A stretch of 17,034 bases of DNA from JOPF133 sp052144935 (GTDB lineage Bacteria; Acidobacteriota; Terriglobia; Bryobacterales; Bryobacteraceae): contig JBKQPR010000284.1 in assembly GCA_052144935.1 (NCBI GenBank), positions 1-17,034 on the forward strand. The letters run 5' to 3'. Every line of letters begins with the position of its first letter. Within the stretch, counting starts at the first letter, position 1. The notes below the pieces were generated by a model that was not told the DNA's origin, searched no databases, and saw only the letters and a program-made list of their open reading frames with translations. Position numbers and translations under genes: made by a program. Shown piece after piece: positions 13,689-17,034 of this stretch.

Positions 13689-16199
13689 CTAGTCCGCGCG
13701 TAGGGCTTGAATCACATCCACGCGCGCGGCTCGCATCGCCGGCCACGCGGACGCGGCCACGGCCGCTGCCAGCAATACGCCCGCCGCCCCAACCACCACC
13801 CACGCTCCCGGCATTCGCAGGTTCTCGAAATAACTGCCGGCCAGTTTCTGTAGCGCGAGCCCGCACGCCAATCCGGCGCCGATCCCTACCGCCGTCATCG
13901 CCGTGCCCTCCGCGATCACCCGTGCCAGCAGATGCCGCGGCTGGGCCCCGATCGCCAGCCGGATGCCGAATTCGCGCGTCCGCGCGCTCACCGAAAATGC
14001 CAATACACCCGCCACGCCGACCACCGCAATCGTCAGCGCCACCATGGCGAAGCCGCCGAAAACCATGGCGTTCAACCGGTCCGGCGTCAGCACCTCCGCG
14101 CGGACATCTTCCAGCGTCGCGGCGCGCTCTACCGGCTGGTCCACCGACAGGTTGCGGATGGTCCGCGTGATCGGTTTGATCAGGGCATAGGGATCCGAAT
14201 GAACGTGGACAAAGAGACGCCCGCCAATCATCGGTCCCTGCCCAAACGGGGTATACACAGTCATGGTCGGCTGCGGAACCAGGTGGGTATCGTCGATATC
14301 CGCGGCGATTCCGACGATCCGCATGGGCGTCGGCTTCATGCCGGCAAACTTGATGATCGGATCCGTTAAGGTGAGATGCCGGTTGAGCGCCTCCCCATTC
14401 GGAAACATCCGCCGGGCCACGGTTTGGCTGACGATCGTCACCTCCTCGCCGCCCTTCCGGTCGAGATCGTTGAAGTCGCGCCCGGCCGTCATCGGAACCC
14501 CCAGCGCGGCGAAAAACCCGGGCGACACGATGCGGAATGCGCCGCGCGGATCGTCTTCGGCGGTCGGCCGAACGTAACCTTCGATGGTGAATTGGAAGCC
14601 GGGGCCGAAGTTGGCGCCCTCGCGCCACGGCGTGAGCATGCCCATAGCGACTCCGTCTACGCCCGGCAACTGATGTACGTGGCCCATGGCTTCTTTGTAG
14701 AAGTCCACCATCTGGACGTCCGTCCGCCCATAGGAAAGTACGGGCACGTTGATGGCGAGCACGCGCCGCGTGTCGATGCCGGTCTGGACCGCCTGCAGCG
14801 CCAGCAGCGTCTTGAGCAGCATGGCGGCGCCCGCCAGCAGGACAAAGGAAGCGGCGATCTGGGTAACCGCGAAAGCCCGCAGACGCCGCGTCCCGCCGCC
14901 GGTCACCCGCACGCTCCCATTAGACAGGCTGATGGCGTTCGGCCCGTCGCCGGAGGGGAGGCGCGGCACAAACGCCAGGAGCGCCGCCGCCACCAGCGCC
15001 AGTCCGGCGCCGACCCACAGTATGCTGGAGTCGACCGTCAGATCCAGGGCGCGAACCGAGAAGCGGGACGCGTAGCGCGCCAGGATCGCCACCATCGGCC
15101 GCGCGCTCAACACCCCCAGCGCCGCTCCCGCGCCGCAGAGCAGGAGGCTCTCCGCCAGCAGGACGCGCCGTAGCGCGGCGGTGCTGGCCCCCAGCGCGGC
15201 CCGAATCACCAGCTCGCCTTCGCGGCGGATCGTCCGGGCCAGAATCAGGTTGGCGACGTTGGAACAGGCGATGATGAAGACCAGGCCCGACGCGGCCAGC
15301 AGCACCCAAAGCACGGTGCTGGCTTTGGACGTGATCTGGTCGCGCAGCAGCACCGCGTTAATGCGGAAGTCGGCCTTGGCGGGGTAATCCCCGGGATACT
15401 GTTTTACGATGGCGCCGTGGGCCGCCCGCAGCTCGGCGCGGGCCTGTTCCAGCGTCGCGCCGGGGGCCAGCCGGCCAAACAGGTCCGTCATGCGATGGAT
15501 CCGCCCCGTCACCATGGTCGCCGACAGGTGGTGTGGACTGGTCACCACGTTGGCGATAATCTCGGTTTCGGAGGGATACGGGATGGATGGTTCCAAGACT
15601 CCGACGACGGTCGCTGAACGCGCCGGCCCGAACGATTCCAGCCTGACGACTTTTCCGAGCACCGACGGGTCGCTCTTCAGCGCGGTGGTCCAGAAGCGAT
15701 ACGTCAGAACCACGGCGCCGGCGGCGGCCGGGCCGTCGTCCCGCATATCGAGCAGCCGTCCCAGCACCGGATGGAGACCCATCACTTCGAAATAGGTGCC
15801 GCCGACCACTCCCGCCCGCACCTCGCGCGGCTCGCCCAGCCCATTCATGGTGAAGCCGATTTCGGAGAAATCGCCGATCTCGCTGAACGATTTAACCCGC
15901 TGCCGCAGGTCCTGCATCTCCGGCACGGAAAAGTTGGCGTTCTCCACGCCCATGCCCCGCGCGCTTTGCCGAATGTAAATCAGCCGGTTTTCGTCGCGAT
16001 TCACCAGCGGCCGCAGCAAAACCCCGCGGACCAGCGTGAAGATCGCGGCATTGGCTCCGATTCCGAGCGCCAGCGTGAGGACCACCGTAATGGTAAGCCC
16101 CTTAGCGTTGGCGAGCGAGCGGACGGCGTACTTCACATCACGCCAAAAGATTCCGGCAGCTTCACGTAAATCCAATTGTTCTGCGCTGATCCCAGTCAT
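13689..16199 (-). CDS. ADOP-type ABC permease (MacB/FtsX family)
   Basis: This 836-residue inner-membrane protein has two MacB-like periplasmic core plus FtsX halves fused in tandem, as in acidobacterial duplicated orphan permeases. About eight membrane segments are visible: near 33-55 (VLTLALGIGANAAIF), 296-318, 346-366, 393-411, 443-463, 712-735, 763-783 and 799-820. Periplasmic cores lie at about 60-290 and 470-690. The end RVDVIQALRAD is a family signature. ATG at 16199 is preferred over the open frame reaching 16379 because GGGAGG lies six bases upstream (16206-16211) and the family signature DVKYAVRSL begins at residue 21. No ABC ATPase or PadR regulator is beside it, which is usual for the orphan type in the first case. 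The transported substrate is unknown. Confidence 0.92.
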   Translation of the reverse strand: MTGISAEQLDLREAAGIFWRDVKYAVRSLANAKGLTITVVLTLALGIGANAAIFTLVRGVLLRPLVNRDENRLIYIRQSARGMGVENANFSVPEMQDLRQRVKSFSEIGDFSEIGFTMNGLGEPREVRAGVVGGTYFEVMGLHPVLGRLLDMRDDGPAAAGAVVLTYRFWTTALKSDPSVLGKVVRLESFGPARSATVVGVLEPSIPYPSETEIIANVVTSPHHLSATMVTGRIHRMTDLFGRLAPGATLEQARAELRAAHGAIVKQYPGDYPAKADFRINAVLLRDQITSKASTVLWVLLAASGLVFIIACSNVANLILARTIRREGELVIRAALGASTAALRRVLLAESLLLCGAGAALGVLSARPMVAILARYASRFSVRALDLTVDSSILWVGAGLALVAAALLAFVPRLPSGDGPNAISLSNGSVRVTGGGTRRLRAFAVTQIAASFVLLAGAAMLLKTLLALQAVQTGIDTRRVLAINVPVLSYGRTDVQMVDFYKEAMGHVHQLPGVDGVAMGMLTPWREGANFGPGFQFTIEGYVRPTAEDDPRGAFRIVSPGFFAALGVPMTAGRDFNDLDRKGGEEVTIVSQTVARRMFPNGEALNRHLTLTDPIIKFAGMKPTPMRIVGIAADIDDTHLVPQPTMTVYTPFGQGPMIGGRLFVHVHSDPYALIKPITRTIRNLSVDQPVERAATLEDVRAEVLTPDRLNAMVFGGFAMVALTIAVVGVAGVLAFSVSARTREFGIRLAIGAQPRHLLARVIAEGTAMTAVGIGAGLACGLALQKLAGSYFENLRMPGAWVVVGAAGVLLAAAVAASAWPAMRAARVDVIQALRAD

Positions 16200-16484
16200 A
16201 ACCGGCCTCCCTTCTTCGACTCCGTCACGGTAATATCGTTCGACACCGGCATTTTCGACCAGCCGGACCAAAAAAATCTGGCGCTCACCCAGTCTCCTTG
16301 CGAAGCCATACGCGGTGCCGCCTGCCCATGTTCCACTAGCATACAAATTTACGTGAAATCGGCCGGCGCCGGCAAGCACCGCGCACCCCGCCGATCGACA
16401 CCCTCCGGCCGAACTCCCAACCCGGCCCCGCCGTCGGAAAACCCGCTACCCCAGCGAACTGACCACCCCCGCCCACCCCAGTGA
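16200..16484. other. Leader of the permease, no gene seen
   Basis: These 285 bases upstream of the permease show no convincing gene. GCCGGCGCCGGC at 16362-16373 is a 12-base palindrome, expected by chance at this GC content. A TATGCT on the minus strand near 16340 might be a -10, but nothing pairs with it. Confidence 0.4.
16206..16211 (-). promoter_or_regulatory. Shine-Dalgarno site fixing the ADOP permease start
   Basis: On the minus strand GGGAGG stands six bases before ATG at 16199. It supports this start over ATG at 16379, whose first 60 residues do not resemble the family. Confidence 0.7.
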
Positions 16485-16790
16485 TCGGACCAGCGCCGGC
16501 TCTCGCCGGAATCCGTAAATTGTTTCGTTTCCGCGGCTAAGTTCCTCTATAACGTGACCTGGAAACCCCCTGGCCGGAGGGCGCTCTGCCGGGCGCCCGA
16601 GTTCCCCTACAAACTGCCGGTAGTCCTCAGCGCCATGGAAGTCACCGAGTTCTTTCGGCACGTCTGTACCATTCGCTACCGGGCCGCCTTGATGACCGCC
16701 TATGGAGCCGGACTGCGGGTCTCCTAAGTGGTGGCCTTGCGGGTCGGCGATATCGATTCCCAACGCATGGCCTGCATGAGGCGATGCTGA
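16485..16790 (+). pseudogene. Tyrosine recombinase/integrase fragment, decayed
   Basis: Translation from 16485 (just after an in-frame TGA) gives a piece of a site-specific tyrosine integrase: LSPESVNCFVSAAKFLYNVT (N-terminal SAM-like domain end), KLPVVLSAMEVTEFF at 16611 onward, then RAALMTAYGAGLRVS, VVALRVGDIDSQRM. The first catalytic arginine is present in GLRVS, but TAA at 16725-16727 replaces the glutamate that normally follows. The frame is lost after QRM, with a stop at 16788-16790; a second frame continues to TAG at 16838-16840 without clear homology. Both ends of the gene are missing, and the H-x-x-R and tyrosine parts are absent. It is about 100 of some 300 codons. It was probably part of an integron- or transposon-like element now lost. 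Confidence 0.8.
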
Positions 16791-16840
16791 TGCAGGGGAA
16801 GCGCATGAGCCTGCCGGTAGGCTGGGCCGTAACGAACTAG

Positions 16841-17034
16841 GCGCCGTCTGCTGGCCGGCTTTCCGGCGCCGCGGAACCGAGCAAACCTTAACAATTCACA
16901 AACTTCACCAACTTTTTGCTTTTCTCCAACTCCCGCCATTCCAACCACTTACCACCACACGCCGCATTCTCCCCTGCCGTCCTCCGCCTGCCCGCCGTAT
17001 ACAATGTGGCTTGGGGAGGGCTCCGGGAAAGCGA
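16841..17034. other. G-poor, C-rich tract and possible promoter at the window edge
   Basis: From about 16885 to 16995 the plus strand is markedly poor in G and rich in C and T, unlike the rest of the window. TATACAAT at 16998-17005 resembles a -10 element, and GGGGAGGG follows at 17013-17020, so a plus-strand gene may begin just beyond the end. No -35 is seen. No coding frame was accepted. Confidence 0.3.

Noticed and set aside
13555..14628. A 357-residue minus-strand frame overlapping the permease.
   Set aside because: It is an alternative frame of the ADOP gene, which has a clear family match across the same bases.
16362..16373. Perfect 12-base palindrome GCCGGCGCCGGC upstream of the permease.
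   Set aside because: Such GC palindromes are expected by chance at this composition, and nothing around it supports an operator.
16446..16763. A 105-residue minus-strand frame.
   Set aside because: It is antisense to the integrase remnant, whose plus-strand translation is recognisable.

Overview
This is a high-GC window from a bacterium that is most likely an acidobacterium of the Solibacter/Bryobacter type. Four things point there: an ADOP-type (acidobacterial duplicated orphan permease) MacB/FtsX permease, a secreted protein of the 'VWFA-related acidobacterial domain' type, an Oar-like TonB receptor with an N-terminal carboxypeptidase-regulatory domain, and two copies of a dispersed GC-rich hairpin motif whose spurious translation contains SRDRxGA. 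This placement comes from recognising families by eye; no search was run. No rRNA, tRNA or CRISPR array was seen.

Layout. Positions 1-951 (minus) hold a TonB-dependent receptor cut to 308 codons. Positions 952-1258 are a divergent intergenic stretch with two small palindromes. A YdeI/OmdA-family protein follows (1259-1846, plus). Positions 1847-2134 are a convergent gap packed with hairpins. Then come three minus-strand genes: a PAPS-type sulfotransferase (2135-3127), a Slt-type lytic transglycosylase (3270-5516), and, overlapping it by 44 bases, a long hendecad coiled-coil protein with a GAF-like domain (5473-7065). Next on the minus strand are a secreted GH2 beta-galactosidase (7122-9599), a DUF433/DUF5615 toxin-antitoxin-like pair (9727-10300) and a secreted VWFA-related protein (10395-12140). 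A Tat-exported sulfatase (about 12198-13568, plus) is divergent from the VWFA gene and convergent with the ADOP permease (13689-16199, minus). The last 835 bases hold the permease leader, a decayed tyrosine-recombinase fragment and a G-poor tract before the window edge.

How the genes may work together. The coiled-coil/GAF gene and the transglycosylase look like one transcription unit and may link a structural or signalling protein to peptidoglycan cleavage; this is inference. Beta-galactosidase, sulfatase and sulfotransferase suggest handling of sulfated or galactose-containing glycans, but they lie on different strands and do not form one operon. The toxin-antitoxin-like pair, the truncated receptor, the integrase remnant and the dispersed hairpins are signs of accessory-DNA traffic. 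I do not see a clear new multi-gene system. The least explained item is the repeat-bearing coiled-coil/GAF protein coupled to the transglycosylase.
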